A stretch of 40,010 bases of DNA from an uncultured Lachnospiraceae bacterium (GCA_947564305.1 CANOBT010000037.1:1-40010); one strand, 5' to 3'. Counted from the stretch's first letter, positions 1 to 8,609 are shown. Numbers and translations are program-made. The notes: generated from the letters alone by a model not told the origin.

Positions 1-1289
1 AATACACCGATGGCGCCGAAGGAACGGCTGGCTACCGGAAGCACCTCGCCCTGTGCAATATATGCGCGCAGCTTGCAGTCTGCCGTACTCTGCAGGCGGT
101 AGAAGGTAATATCACCAGGCTTAATATCGCCTTCAAGCGTTCCCTGTGTTACTTCCTCCGGAAGAGACCTTGCCATAATGAGCTGATATCTCATCTCGCA
201 GAAGGACAGCTTGCTGGAAGCCGTATTGCCACAATGGAATCCCATAAATGTATCCTTGTGAGTATAGGAATATTTTCCTTCAATCTCTTCTTTGTACATA
301 TCTGCCGGAACGTTATTGTTGATATCCAACAGTGTCACAGCATCTTCACTGACTACGGTTCCGATAAATTCGCTCAGCGCGCCATAAATATCTACCTCGC
401 AGGATACCGGGATTCCCTGTGCGGTCAGACGGCTGTTCACATAGCAAGGCACGAATCCAAACTGGGTCTGGAATGCCGGCCAGCATTTTCCTGCGATTGC
501 CACATATTTACGGTAACCCTTGTGCTCTTCAATCCAATCCTTTAAAGTAATTTCATACTGCGCAAGCTTTGACAGAATTTCTGGTTTCTTATTGCCTTCG
601 CCCAATTCTTCTTCCATTTCTTTTACGACTGCCGGAATTCTCTCGTCCCCTGCATGCTTATTGAATGCTTCAAATAAATCCAGTTCTGAATTTTCCTCAA
701 TCTCCACACCCAGATTGTAAAGCTGCTGAATCGGTGCGTTACATGCCAGGAAATTCAGCGGACGCGGGCCGAAGCTTATAATTTTCAGGCTGCTCAATCC
801 AATGACTGCTCTGGCAATCGGACGGAACTCTGCAATCATATCTGCACATTCTTCTGCAGTTCCAATCGGATATTCGGGAATGTATGCCTTCACATTACGC
901 AGCTTCAAATTGTAGCTGGCATTAAGCATACCGCAGTAAGCATCTCCTCTTCCCTGGATCAGATTGCTTCCTGTCTCCTCTGCTGCCGCAACAAACATCT
1001 TCGGTCCGTCAAAATGTTTTGCAAGCAATGTCTCGGAAATCTCCGGACCAAAGTTTCCAAGATATACCACCAATGCATTACATCCGGCCTTCTTGATATC
1101 CTCCAATGCCTGTACCATATGGATTTCACTCTCTACGATGCAGATAGGACATTCATAGATATCTGCTTCTCCGTATTTCTCTTTATAAGCTTTCATCAGC
1201 GCTTCTCGTCTGGTTACAGACAAACTCTCCGGGAAACAATCTCTGCTTACTGCAACAACTCCGATTTTCAATTCTGGCATATTCTTCAT
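1..1289 (-). CDS. L-fucose/L-arabinose isomerase family protein (partial, 3' end outside window)
   Basis: The reading frame runs open from an ATG at 1289 to the left edge, giving about 429 codons with no stop, so the C-terminus lies outside the window. Family members interconvert aldose and ketose sugars with a divalent metal in the cytoplasm. Visible support: an N-terminal Rossmann-like half rich in 'VVYLGNFGPE'-type segments, then SCEVDIYGALSEF (about residues 296-308), LLDINN (about 320-325) and GFHCGNT (about 350-356). By analogy with FucI, E298, D322 and H352 would be the metal ligands (inference). The start is chosen for the AAAGGTGAG ribosome site about 9 nt upstream. It lies 42 bp after the DUF4867-like gene and follows an AraC regulator on the same strand. 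The true substrate cannot be read from the sequence. Confidence 0.85.
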   Translation of the reverse strand, partial: MKNMPELKIGVVAVSRDCFPESLSVTRREALMKAYKEKYGEADIYECPICIVESEIHMVQALEDIKKAGCNALVVYLGNFGPEISETLLAKHFDGPKMFVAAAEETGSNLIQGRGDAYCGMLNASYNLKLRNVKAYIPEYPIGTAEECADMIAEFRPIARAVIGLSSLKIISFGPRPLNFLACNAPIQQLYNLGVEIEENSELDLFEAFNKHAGDERIPAVVKEMEEELGEGNKKPEILSKLAQYEITLKDWIEEHKGYRKYVAIAGKCWPAFQTQFGFVPCYVNSRLTAQGIPVSCEVDIYGALSEFIGTVVSEDAVTLLDINNNVPADMYKEEIEGKYSYTHKDTFMGFHCGNTASSKLSFCEMRYQLIMARSLPEEVTQGTLEGDIKPGDITFYRLQSTADCKLRAYIAQGEVLPVASRSFGAIGV

Positions 1290-1331
1290 AATATGTACTC
1301 ACCTTTCTTTTTTGTAAAATTACACTACAAG

Positions 1332-1949
1332 CTACGCAATACTGATATTTTCACCCTTGAGTCCGCAGAACGCCCCTTCGATTCCTGCCTCCTCATGTGC
1401 AATCAGCCATTTATTTTTCGCCGTAATCAGCCGGTCCTCTCCTGCTTCACCCGCCGGGAAAGTCAGCTCCGTATTCGTTCCTGCCGGAAGAATAACTACA
1501 CAGCGAAAGCCCCCTTCTGCTGCCGTGCATGGTGCATAATGCAAGGTTGTTGCATACATCTCAACAGCCGTACCCGCAGGCACAAAAAATGCCTCCACCA
1601 AAGAAGTATCATACGTGTAATCCAACTGGATATCCTGCTGTGCTCCCAACAGCAAGATCATATCTGTCACCGCAATATTAATCTCGCTGGAACGATGATA
1701 TTCCACTGCATTGAGCTTGTAATTATCTCCATTACAGTAGCCCATCTGAATCGGAAGTCCGCCGAATGCACGGTTCTGAAAATGCTCTGCCTCCGGCAGC
1801 GCTTCCAGTTCCTCCACAGACGGAACGTAAATGACTTCTTTCGGCAAAGGCGTATGTTCCATCTCTTTCAGGATTCTGGTAAGGTCATATCCTTCCAGAA
1901 CTTTTCCATACTTGCCAAATGCTTGGTCTGTTACTTTCTGAATGTTCAT
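1332..1949 (-). CDS. DUF4867-like family protein, probably a cupin-type sugar-pathway accessory
   Basis: A 205-residue protein of unknown activity. The frame is open for 19 further codons upstream, but the ATG at 1949 has an excellent AAGGAGG ribosome site and gives the sequence start MNIQKVTDQAFGKYG, so I prefer it. The protein is mostly beta-strand-like with many glycines, and ends with a KNKWLIAHEEAG segment. From memory of gut Firmicute genomes this resembles DUF4867, a family usually found beside fucose/arabinose isomerase-like genes, and it does sit directly upstream of one here. A role in the same sugar pathway (mutarotase- or lyxose-isomerase-like cupin) is inference from context and fold impression. 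No signal peptide or membrane segment is visible. Confidence 0.7.
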   Translation of the reverse strand: MNIQKVTDQAFGKYGKVLEGYDLTRILKEMEHTPLPKEVIYVPSVEELEALPEAEHFQNRAFGGLPIQMGYCNGDNYKLNAVEYHRSSEINIAVTDMILLLGAQQDIQLDYTYDTSLVEAFFVPAGTAVEMYATTLHYAPCTAAEGGFRCVVILPAGTNTELTFPAGEAGEDRLITAKNKWLIAHEEAGIEGAFCGLKGENISIA

Positions 1950-2055
1950 TATGGTTCCTCCTTCATTATAATGTAAGATTGTGCACATTTCACTTTCTGG
2001 AACCATAATAACAATTTTTTTTATACTTATCCACCAATAAATTATCTAATGTATG

Positions 2056-2880
2056 TCACTTTCTTGTCTTTTTCAGGTATTCGCTTGGCAAAATCCCATA
2101 CTTCTTCTGAAATGCCTTCGCCAGAGCCTTGCTGTTGGGAAATCCATTGTTCAGCGCCGCCTCACTGATGGTATGCTCTGTATTCGCCAATTCCTGAAAA
2201 GCACGCTCCAGGCGGATGCTTTGAAGATAGGATTTGTAGTTGATACCCGCATATTTCTGGAACATCCTGGACAAATAGGTCGGTGAGTATCCAAAAATTT
2301 CCGCCAGCGTCTCTAAGGACAGGTCAGAATCATAGTTTTCTTTAATATAATCCGTAATCAAGGAAAGACGGTTCAAATTCTTGTGCCACTTCACCATATC
2401 CGGAGTCACATCCATCTCCCGGTATTCTGTCACCAAAAGGTAGAGCAGCATGTAGTACAGGCTTTTCACCTTCATTTCATACCCACAGAGCTGTTCCTCG
2501 TAAGATGCATAGATATCGCCAATCAGTCTCATGACTTCTTTATCCTGCTCCTTCGCTGTATGAGTGAAACGAATATATTGTTCCCCTGTAAAATAATCTT
2601 CAAATGTTTTTAACGGAATCTGAAGCACAACCGTCCGGTTAGGCTCCGGGGAATCCACAGAATGTATCTCATTCGAGTTGACCAGCATAAACTCCCCTGT
2701 CCTGAGCGGATAAATCTGCTCATTCAGATAAAAGTTCAAACTTCCCTCATAAACTGCAAACAATTCCACTGACCTGTGCCAATGCTTATTGCGAAAATAC
2801 TTTCCTTCTCCGCCTTCAAACAGAAATACCTTAAACGGCAGTCCTTGATTAGGCATAATTAATTCATGACTGAATTCCAT
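2056..2880 (-). CDS. AraC family transcriptional regulator
   Basis: A 274-residue regulator. The N-terminal part (about 20-120) is a cupin-like sensor with the typical NKHWHRSVELFAVYEGSL and GEFMLVNSNEIHSV strands. The C-terminal 100 residues hold two helix-turn-helix motifs: LSLETLAEIFGYSPTYLSRMF and ISEAALNNGFPNSKALAKAF, ending YGILPSEYLKK, a standard AraC/XylS pattern. It lies 106 bp upstream of the DUF4867-like gene on the same strand and 145 bp from the divergent beta-CASP gene. The likely job is control of the downstream sugar-isomerase genes in response to a small sugar ligand; the ligand is unknown. The ribosome site before the ATG at 2880 is weak (GTGGTG). Confidence 0.92.
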   Translation of the reverse strand: MEFSHELIMPNQGLPFKVFLFEGGEGKYFRNKHWHRSVELFAVYEGSLNFYLNEQIYPLRTGEFMLVNSNEIHSVDSPEPNRTVVLQIPLKTFEDYFTGEQYIRFTHTAKEQDKEVMRLIGDIYASYEEQLCGYEMKVKSLYYMLLYLLVTEYREMDVTPDMVKWHKNLNRLSLITDYIKENYDSDLSLETLAEIFGYSPTYLSRMFQKYAGINYKSYLQSIRLERAFQELANTEHTISEAALNNGFPNSKALAKAFQKKYGILPSEYLKKTRK

Positions 2881-2956
2881 AATACACCACTTTTAATCCA
2901 TCTATCTTTGCGTATATATTTCTTGATTCTTCTATTAACATTTTATCACTTCCCAC

Positions 2957-2985
2957 TGGAAAGGAAAAGGCAAACCTGATAAAAT
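2957..2985 (+). promoter_or_regulatory. Candidate sigma-A promoter for the beta-CASP gene
   Basis: TGGAAA at 2957-2962, a 17-nt spacer and TAAAAT at 2980-2985, ending 40 nt before the start codon at 3026. The -35 box matches only four of six consensus bases. Confidence 0.4.
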
Positions 2986-3025
2986 AACTTTACATATTTG
3001 AAAAACAAACAGAAAGGACAGAACT

Positions 3026-5584
3026 ATGAATCTTCATTTTCTCGGCGGAGCGATGGAAATCGGCGGAAGCTGTATTTATATTCGGATTGCAGGCAAAGGC
3101 GTCCTGATGGATTCCGGAATCCGGCAGTCCAATTCCAAAGACCCGCTTCCAGACTTTCGTACCATACAAGAAGAAGGCGGCCTGGATGTCATCATCGTCA
3201 GCCATGCACATATGGACCACATCGGAACACTCCCCATCATCAGCAAGGCGTTTCCCTCCGCTCCCGTTTATATGACCGCTATGACCGCAGACCTGACCCG
3301 TGTCCTTTTATATGACAGTTTAAAAATCATGAAATACAGGGAGGATGAGATTCCACACTATTCCGAGCAGGACGTGCTTGCCATGCTGGGGCGAATCCAT
3401 CCGGTTGGCTATCAGACTCCCTTTCCCATCTTTGAAAAATTTACCCTGACCTTTTATCCTGCAGGACATATTGCGGGGGCTGCCTGTGTTTATCTGACGA
3501 CGGAGGAAGGAAGCCTGTTCTACTCCGGGGATTTTTCCAATTTTTCTCAGCGGACAATCGAAGGTGCCCGCATTCCAAAGCTTCGTCCTGACACAGCCAT
3601 TGTGGAAACCACCTACGGAAACCGGCTGCATGCAAACCGACAGGTGGAAGAAAAACGGTTGGTAGAACTGGTGGGTGAATGCATCCGGCAGGAGAAAAAA
3701 ATTCTCATTCCTGCATTTGCCCTGGGACGCTCTCAAGAGGTTCTATTAATTTTACGTGCCGCAATCCAGAATCAGGAAATACCACCCGTTCCGATTTATG
3801 TAGACGGCATGGTAAGAGATATTAATATCATGTATACCCGCAATCCCACCTATCTGAAAAATGCACTCGGAAAGCGGGTGTTAAAAGGAAATGAGCCATT
3901 TTATACAAAGGAAATTCAGCCAGTCGCCGCCACTCAAAAGAGGGAGGACCTTCTGAAACTCAAAGGTCCCGCCATCTTCCTTTCCAGTTCCGGCATGCTT
4001 ACCGGCGGACCCAGCGCACAGTATGCAAAAGAACTGGCTCCTTTGGAGAATGCGTGTATCATCATCACCGGATATCAGGATGAAGAATCTCCCGGACGAC
4101 AGCTTTTAAACCTGTTGGAAAATCCGGAAGAGCGAAGCCTTTCTATTAATGGCAGTACCATTCCTGTAAAATGCCGGATTGAACAGGTGGGGCTTTCTGC
4201 TCATGGAGATAAATCGGAGATTATGGCCTTGTTAGAGCGCCTTTCGGCACGGCGCATCTTCCTTGTGCACGGCAACCGGGAAGTCATCGATGAACTGGGA
4301 AGCGAACTTGCTGCCGAGGACTACCGGAGACAGATTTTCCTTCCGGAATGCGGGCAATCTTATGAAATCACGCTTCGCAATAAACGAAAACAGCTCTCAT
4401 TTCATCCGGCACACACCATGCAGATGAAAAGAGAATTTACGGAAAAAGACGAAAAACTCCTTTGGGAGTATTGGCAGGAGCACTATTTTGGAAAGGCATT
4501 TTCCATCTCCCAGATTGCCCATATTTGGTTTGGGAAGCCTTCCGATTATCTTGCAGGAGCAACAGATGATGCCATCCTGCAGAAGATGCAGGAAATCTTC
4601 CTGCACAGCCTGTATTTTTCTCCCAATATCCGGCGTCTCTTCCTGTTTGAAGCCAATTTACCGGAGGAGGTAAAAGAAGCGCTTGCGCCAAAAGAATTAA
4701 CCCAACAGGAAGTGGCCTTGCAGATTGAAGCAACATTTCCCGGGCTTTCCTATCGAAAAATCAGCTACCATGCAGAGCAGCGAAAGGTCCTGTTACAATT
4801 TGACTATCCTGATGCACAGGATATGGAGACTTTCCAGAAACAGGCCGAATTTTTCTCTGATGCCACCGGATGGACTGCAGAAATCAGTCCTTCTATGAAC
4901 CATAATGCGGCCCAGCTTCTGCTGTCCATGTTGTTTGGAGAACGGCTGGCAAAGACATCCTATTATGCGGATAAGAAATGTTATACTATTACCCTTACCG
5001 GAAATACAGACGGACTGATTGACGAGAAAGAGAAAAAAGCAATTGAAAGTTTTCATACTACTACTGGTTGGGGATTGTCCGTCAATGGACAGACAATGGC
5101 TGTATCTGCCGATACTGCGCCATCCGGAACCACAGAACAGAAAAATTTCTTTTCCCCTGCGAATCCTTCTGTAGAAAAAGCAGAACAGAATACTGCCTTT
5201 TTCTGTATCGACCAGATGTTTGATGAGCTGCCCCACAGACCGGACAAGAAGAGCCTAAAACAAGATGCCAATGGAAACTATCTGGAGCTCAGTTTTATCT
5301 CTCCCATGATTGGAAAGATGTATGAAGATACTTTGCAGGCCATTACGAATCAGATTGGGTGGCGTATCTGTATTGCAGATAAGGTCAATCAGAATGCCTT
5401 GTTCAAAACTGCACAATTGCTATGCATGAAAGCCGAGATTCCACTCGCCAAAAATCCATCCTATCTCCCTGAGAAACGGATGGTACAATTGAAAATCCAA
5501 CATGTAGAAAATGAGGAAAAACTACGGGATGTGGAACGAGAATTTCAGAAGCTGACCGGGTGTAAGTGTATTTTCAGTGTGTAG
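3026..5584 (+). CDS. Metallo-beta-lactamase/beta-CASP protein with long duplicated C-terminal extension
   Basis: An 852-residue cytoplasmic protein. Residues 1-450 carry the complete MBL/beta-CASP set: HAHMDH (60-65), PAGHIAGA (145-152), SGDF (167-170), SSSGMLTGG (320-328), the GYQDEESPGR region (349-358), LSAHGD (390-395) and FLVHGN (412-417). These are the zinc-binding and beta-CASP motifs of RNA-processing nucleases such as RNase J and CPSF-like proteins, so RNA or nucleic acid hydrolysis is the probable activity. The family core is about 450 residues; the extra 400 are unusual. They contain a module of about 100 residues present twice (586-687 and 750-850), each with two strand-helix-strand units ending in a GW-type turn (ATGWTAEI, TTGWGLSV, QIGWRICI, LTGCKCIF). 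Start chosen for AGAAAGGA eight nt upstream. It is a single plus-strand gene between minus-strand genes. Confidence 0.9.
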   Translation: MNLHFLGGAMEIGGSCIYIRIAGKGVLMDSGIRQSNSKDPLPDFRTIQEEGGLDVIIVSHAHMDHIGTLPIISKAFPSAPVYMTAMTADLTRVLLYDSLKIMKYREDEIPHYSEQDVLAMLGRIHPVGYQTPFPIFEKFTLTFYPAGHIAGAACVYLTTEEGSLFYSGDFSNFSQRTIEGARIPKLRPDTAIVETTYGNRLHANRQVEEKRLVELVGECIRQEKKILIPAFALGRSQEVLLILRAAIQNQEIPPVPIYVDGMVRDINIMYTRNPTYLKNALGKRVLKGNEPFYTKEIQPVAATQKREDLLKLKGPAIFLSSSGMLTGGPSAQYAKELAPLENACIIITGYQDEESPGRQLLNLLENPEERSLSINGSTIPVKCRIEQVGLSAHGDKSEIMALLERLSARRIFLVHGNREVIDELGSELAAEDYRRQIFLPECGQSYEITLRNKRKQLSFHPAHTMQMKREFTEKDEKLLWEYWQEHYFGKAFSISQIAHIWFGKPSDYLAGATDDAILQKMQEIFLHSLYFSPNIRRLFLFEANLPEEVKEALAPKELTQQEVALQIEATFPGLSYRKISYHAEQRKVLLQFDYPDAQDMETFQKQAEFFSDATGWTAEISPSMNHNAAQLLLSMLFGERLAKTSYYADKKCYTITLTGNTDGLIDEKEKKAIESFHTTTGWGLSVNGQTMAVSADTAPSGTTEQKNFFSPANPSVEKAEQNTAFFCIDQMFDELPHRPDKKSLKQDANGNYLELSFISPMIGKMYEDTLQAITNQIGWRICIADKVNQNALFKTAQLLCMKAEIPLAKNPSYLPEKRMVQLKIQHVENEEKLRDVEREFQKLTGCKCIFSV

Positions 5585-5637
5585 ATACATATTCATAAAT
5601 TGATTTTTCCACCCCTGTGGAATAAAAAAGAAGACAC

Positions 5638-5666
5638 AAAAAAGGGAGACCGTTCTTAAGTCTCCC
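5638..5666 (-). terminator. Intrinsic terminator of the 5703-6494 gene
   Basis: On the minus strand GGGAGAC and GTCTCCC (5644-5650 and 5660-5666) form a 7-bp stem with a 9-nt loop, followed by six T. It lies 37 bp past the stop codon of the gene at 5703. A second short hairpin without a T-run (5607-5622) may help end the convergent plus-strand gene. Confidence 0.8.
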
Positions 5667-5702
5667 TCCCCCTGATACAGCATTCCATATTCATCCACCA
5701 CA

Positions 5703-6494
5703 CTACTTTTTCCAGAGCATATCTGAAAGTTCTTCCGAACATTTCTGTGCCATACCGTATATCAGTCTCTCCCGTGCCGCGCTGGAATACAGCTCCAGAT
5801 TCTTTTCACTTGCCTTTGCAAAATCAGCGAACGCATCTGTATCTAATTTAAAACCGTTTCCTGTCCTGTCCGGCCTCGCAGGATTCCCTGTATAACTAAG
5901 TATAAAATCAATATCCTTCGTCCAGCGTGACGCCTCCTCATTGAGACGCAGCCTGTTACAGAACATCCTCTTTTTCTCGGCGCCTGCAATAAAATCAAAG
6001 CGTTCGTACAATCCTCTGTTTTCCTTTTCCCCTCCGTTAAGTCCTGCATATGGATCATCTGTCCATGTATTCGTAGCATCATTCAGGGCATACAGTTCCA
6101 GCTTATTGATATTATAGGGATTGAGCTGCCTCACATTAATCTTTTCTTCAAACAGCTTTCCATATTGGTCCACGCCTCTTGCAACCAATACCGGGTTCTC
6201 ATCTGTTGATTCGGCTGCGTGGAAAAATCTGTATTCTATCCCCGGCACATCCCAACGCCACGAAATCGCCCCTCCCTCTTTTAAGGCGTATTTAGATGGT
6301 ATTTTATCTACTTCGGGGCAGGTTTCCCAAGTTGCCCATTCTCTGTTCGGAAGTACGCTGATATATTGCCCCTGATTAGAAACCTTTGTTCCGAAGCTAT
6401 CGTTACCGCCGCTCTTTCGGCTCTGGACTGACGTCTGATATCTTGACTGCGTCATTGCCAATGAATCATAATTTCCGTAAGATGTTCCAATCAT
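5703..6494 (-). CDS. Hypothetical protein, YGNY-type N-terminus
   Basis: I do not recognise a named family. The frame is open to 6539, but the ATG at 6494 (MIGTSYGNYDSLAMTQ) has a GGAGG site 10 nt upstream and resembles the first residues of a group of Lachnospiraceae proteins that begin with a similar 'M-I/G-TSYGNY' stretch, so I place the start there (263 codons). The protein has no signal peptide or membrane helix. It has a beta-rich middle (ISWRWDVPGIEYRFF, NPVLVARGVDQYGKLFEE) and a helical C-terminus. Its start codon overlaps the TGA of the short secreted ORF (ATGA), which suggests translational coupling. Followed by a clear terminator. It may be co-transcribed with the upstream M56-BlaI pair. 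Confidence 0.65.
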   Translation of the reverse strand: MIGTSYGNYDSLAMTQSRYQTSVQSRKSGGNDSFGTKVSNQGQYISVLPNREWATWETCPEVDKIPSKYALKEGGAISWRWDVPGIEYRFFHAAESTDENPVLVARGVDQYGKLFEEKINVRQLNPYNINKLELYALNDATNTWTDDPYAGLNGGEKENRGLYERFDFIAGAEKKRMFCNRLRLNEEASRWTKDIDFILSYTGNPARPDRTGNGFKLDTDAFADFAKASEKNLELYSSAARERLIYGMAQKCSEELSDMLWKK

Positions 6495-6667
6495 GGCAAC
6501 ATATCCTCCGTAACAACAAAGTCCTTTTTTAAAGTCCATACTTTATGAGTCCCGGCTGAGGACTCCCCTGTATCAGAATATTCTGCAGCAAATGACGTTA
6601 CGGATATTCCCAACAGCATTGCGGCTGCTAATAATACGCTCAATACTCTCTTTATATTGTTTTTCAT
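6491..6667 (-). CDS. Short secreted peptide or truncated secreted protein
   Basis: A 58-codon ORF. The start at 6667 has GGAGG five nt upstream. Residues 1-28 are a clear signal peptide (basic MKNNIKR, hydrophobic SVLLAAAMLLGISV, cleavage site SFAA-EYS). The mature part is only about 30 residues (ending WTLKKDFVVTEDMLP) and stops abruptly at the ATGA overlap with the next gene. A mature domain this short, ending in what reads like the beginning of a strand, suggests either a small secreted peptide or the 5' remnant of a longer secreted protein whose 3' part has been lost. It lies 134 bp downstream of blaI-like and may belong to the same operon as the M56 sensor. Confidence 0.6.
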   Translation of the reverse strand: MKNNIKRVLSVLLAAAMLLGISVTSFAAEYSDTGESSAGTHKVWTLKKDFVVTEDMLP

Positions 6668-6801
6668 AAATACCTCCAAATTATTTTTTCATAAATGCTT
6701 CCATCCTTCTCTTTTCCCTATGCAAATGCCATATCTGTACTTTCTCTAATATGTCTCATTATCATCGCCCCCTTCTTAAGTTGATTTCATCTATAAACCA
6801 T

Positions 6802-7170
6802 TTATAAAATCTTTCTCAATTCCTCCGCTTCCTCTTCAGACAGTTTTTCGTCTCCTGTAAAAGCAGCAAGTAAACTGCTGATAGAATTGTCAAAGCATTC
6901 CTCCACCAACTTCCGCGTCCAGTTATGAATCAGCTCTTTTTTGCTGCACAAAGCATAATACATATAATGAGTCGAACTCCTGTCAGTTCCTACCATCCTG
7001 ATTTTCTGCAGATTAATCAGATAAGTATTCAAGGTTTGTGCTTTCCACGTCTTGTTCCATTCATTGTGTGCTACGCCCATAATCTCTTTAAAAGACATTG
7101 GTTCCTCTGCCTTCCATAGTAATTCCATAATCAGCATTTCTGTGTTAGATAGTCCATAATTTCTTTCCAT
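6802..7170 (-). CDS. BlaI/MecI/CopY family transcriptional repressor
   Basis: A 122-residue winged-helix repressor: N-terminal LSNTEMLIMELLWKAEEPMS is the classic BlaI/MecI opening, followed by recognition helix WKAQTLNTYLINLQKIRMV and wing TDRSSTHYMYYALCSKKE, then a C-terminal dimerisation helix pair. In the family, the repressor binds a palindrome over the promoter and is cleaved after the membrane protease partner is activated. Here the partner M56 gene is directly upstream (21-bp gap), so the two are co-transcribed with the sensor first, the reverse of the usual blaI-blaR order. Start supported by AAGGAGG. The 31-bp inverted repeat at 8572-8602 is the likely operator. Confidence 0.92.
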   Translation of the reverse strand: MERNYGLSNTEMLIMELLWKAEEPMSFKEIMGVAHNEWNKTWKAQTLNTYLINLQKIRMVGTDRSSTHYMYYALCSKKELIHNWTRKLVEECFDNSISSLLAAFTGDEKLSEEEAEELRKIL

Positions 7171-7191
7171 AGCGTATTCCCTCCTTATTCA

Positions 7192-8520
7192 TCAATGCGG
7201 ACATTTTTTATATGTTAGAACGTTGATTTCATTACCTCGTTTTACATATCCACATGCAGAACACCTCAACGCTTCATATTCTGCAACGGTACAGTCTCTA
7301 CTGTTGTTCTTATCATGGTATGTCGCCGTTCCCGCAGTGTATTGATGCCTGCAGGTGGATCTTGTAACGTTATTTTTATCATTTATCTCATATACATTGC
7401 CTGTATCGTCCACGAAAAAATGCTCATAGGGCAATTCATCGATTTGTAATTTTGATTTTCCCACTGTGAACTGAAAATCAAATCCCTGTTCAGCGCACTC
7501 TCCCTGCTCATACGTTATCTTCACCGGTTCGGTGTATGCATAGGCCGTGCCCACACCCATTACGCAAATCAACGCCGTCGCAGCAGCCGAGAGAATTTTC
7601 TTGTTTTTTCTGACTGTTTTCATTTCTAAAATCCTCCTTTTAAAATCCTTTTTACTACTTCCTCCCAAAATCCCCACAGTAAAATCATTATTTGCAAAAC
7701 TTTTCTCTGTTGCAAGTCTCAGCAGTAATTCTCCATATGCTTTGCGTGCCTTTTCTTCTTTTTCTTCTAACACAATACTATCACAATATATTTCACTGAT
7801 ATTTGAAATCTCACGATATAGGATATATACAAATGGATTAAACCAATGAACTGCCATAGCCGTCATCCCGAAAAACTTTATCAGAAGATCGCCATGCTTA
7901 ATATGCAACAGCTCATGCTTTAGCACGTCCTGGTATAAGTCCTTTCCGGTCTCACTTTCGTCCCATGGCGGTATGATAACCGCCAAAGAGTGTATTCCTA
8001 TAGTGATTGGTGTTTTACAGTATTGAGAACATAAAAGCTTTACATTGCGTCTGATACCCACCTCTTTTTTCAAAATATTAAAAGAATCCTGTCGCTCTTG
8101 TTCTATTGGTATATTCGAATATTTCAGACAAATTTTTCTTGTTTTCCAATACCGAAGAACATACAACAAAATAACTGTAAGCGAAAATATCCCACTTCCG
8201 AGCATTACTATCAGCATTTTTTCTAACCCTGATGAGACATGTACAGAATCGCCATATAGATAAATCGCACAACTTGTATTCCAAAGAATGTCTGGCTTGC
8301 AGAATATACCAACCGTCTGTGGAAAAAATCCCACTATAATATTCCTTATTCCAGATAAGCACGCTGGAAATGGAATCAAATAAAACGCAAGTGAAACCTT
8401 TAAAACACGATATCTCCATGCCACTGAAAAATATCTTTTCGCAATCGGATATAAGAGTATATAAAAAATCAAAATAACACTTCCTGAAAGCGACATCATC
8501 AGCCACAGGTTATGTACCAT
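7192..8520 (-). CDS. M56 (BlaR1/MecR1-type) membrane metalloprotease sensor
   Basis: A 442-residue membrane protein. It has hydrophobic segments near 10-27, 40-57 and 103-123, a cytoplasmic gluzincin domain with HELLH (202-206) and the downstream SEIYCD (242-247, E243 the probable third zinc ligand), a last membrane span about 312-330, and an outer C-terminal domain of about 110 residues. BlaR1 proteins carry a penicillin-binding sensor of about 250 residues; this one does not. Instead its tail has paired cysteines (CRH near 386 and the later CSAC and terminal CPH), which look like a metal or disulfide module. So the signal is probably not a beta-lactam. Family role: on stimulation the protease cleaves the BlaI-type repressor encoded next. 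Preceded by a near-perfect promoter. Confidence 0.9.
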   Translation of the reverse strand: MVHNLWLMMSLSGSVILIFYILLYPIAKRYFSVAWRYRVLKVSLAFYLIPFPACLSGIRNIIVGFFPQTVGIFCKPDILWNTSCAIYLYGDSVHVSSGLEKMLIVMLGSGIFSLTVILLYVLRYWKTRKICLKYSNIPIEQERQDSFNILKKEVGIRRNVKLLCSQYCKTPITIGIHSLAVIIPPWDESETGKDLYQDVLKHELLHIKHGDLLIKFFGMTAMAVHWFNPFVYILYREISNISEIYCDSIVLEEKEEKARKAYGELLLRLATEKSFANNDFTVGILGGSSKKDFKRRILEMKTVRKNKKILSAAATALICVMGVGTAYAYTEPVKITYEQGECAEQGFDFQFTVGKSKLQIDELPYEHFFVDDTGNVYEINDKNNVTRSTCRHQYTAGTATYHDKNNSRDCTVAEYEALRCSACGYVKRGNEINVLTYKKCPH

Positions 8521-8559
8521 TTACGCTCCTCCTTTTTGTATTAAATATCCTTAATATAA

Positions 8560-8588
8560 ATTATATATCTCTATTCAAATTATGTCAA
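8560..8588 (-). promoter_or_regulatory. Sigma-A promoter of the M56-BlaI operon
   Basis: On the minus strand TTGACA (8583-8588), 17-nt spacer, TATAAT (8560-8565): both boxes match consensus. The -10 box ends 39 nt before the M56 start codon. Confidence 0.9.
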
Positions 8589-8602
8589 TCCTAATTTGAA
8601 TA
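8572..8602. promoter_or_regulatory. 31-bp inverted repeat, candidate BlaI-family operator
   Basis: Perfect 11-bp arms TATTCAAATTA (8572-8582) and TAATTTGAATA (8592-8602) separated by 9 bp that contain most of the -35 box. A bound dimer would block the promoter. The BlaI-type repressor in the operon is the obvious candidate ligand, although its arms do not match the TACA/TGTA core of the classical bla operator. Confidence 0.65.
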
Positions 8603-8609
8603 TGAATTC

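Noticed and set aside
1960..1977. TATAAT just upstream of the DUF4867-like gene as its promoter
   Set aside because: It would place the transcription start inside the ribosome site, too close to the ATG at 1949.
6494..6667. Frameshift joining the secreted ORF to the following gene
   Set aside because: The junction is a clean ATGA overlap with its own GGAGG site, and the second gene has a sensible N-terminus of its own.
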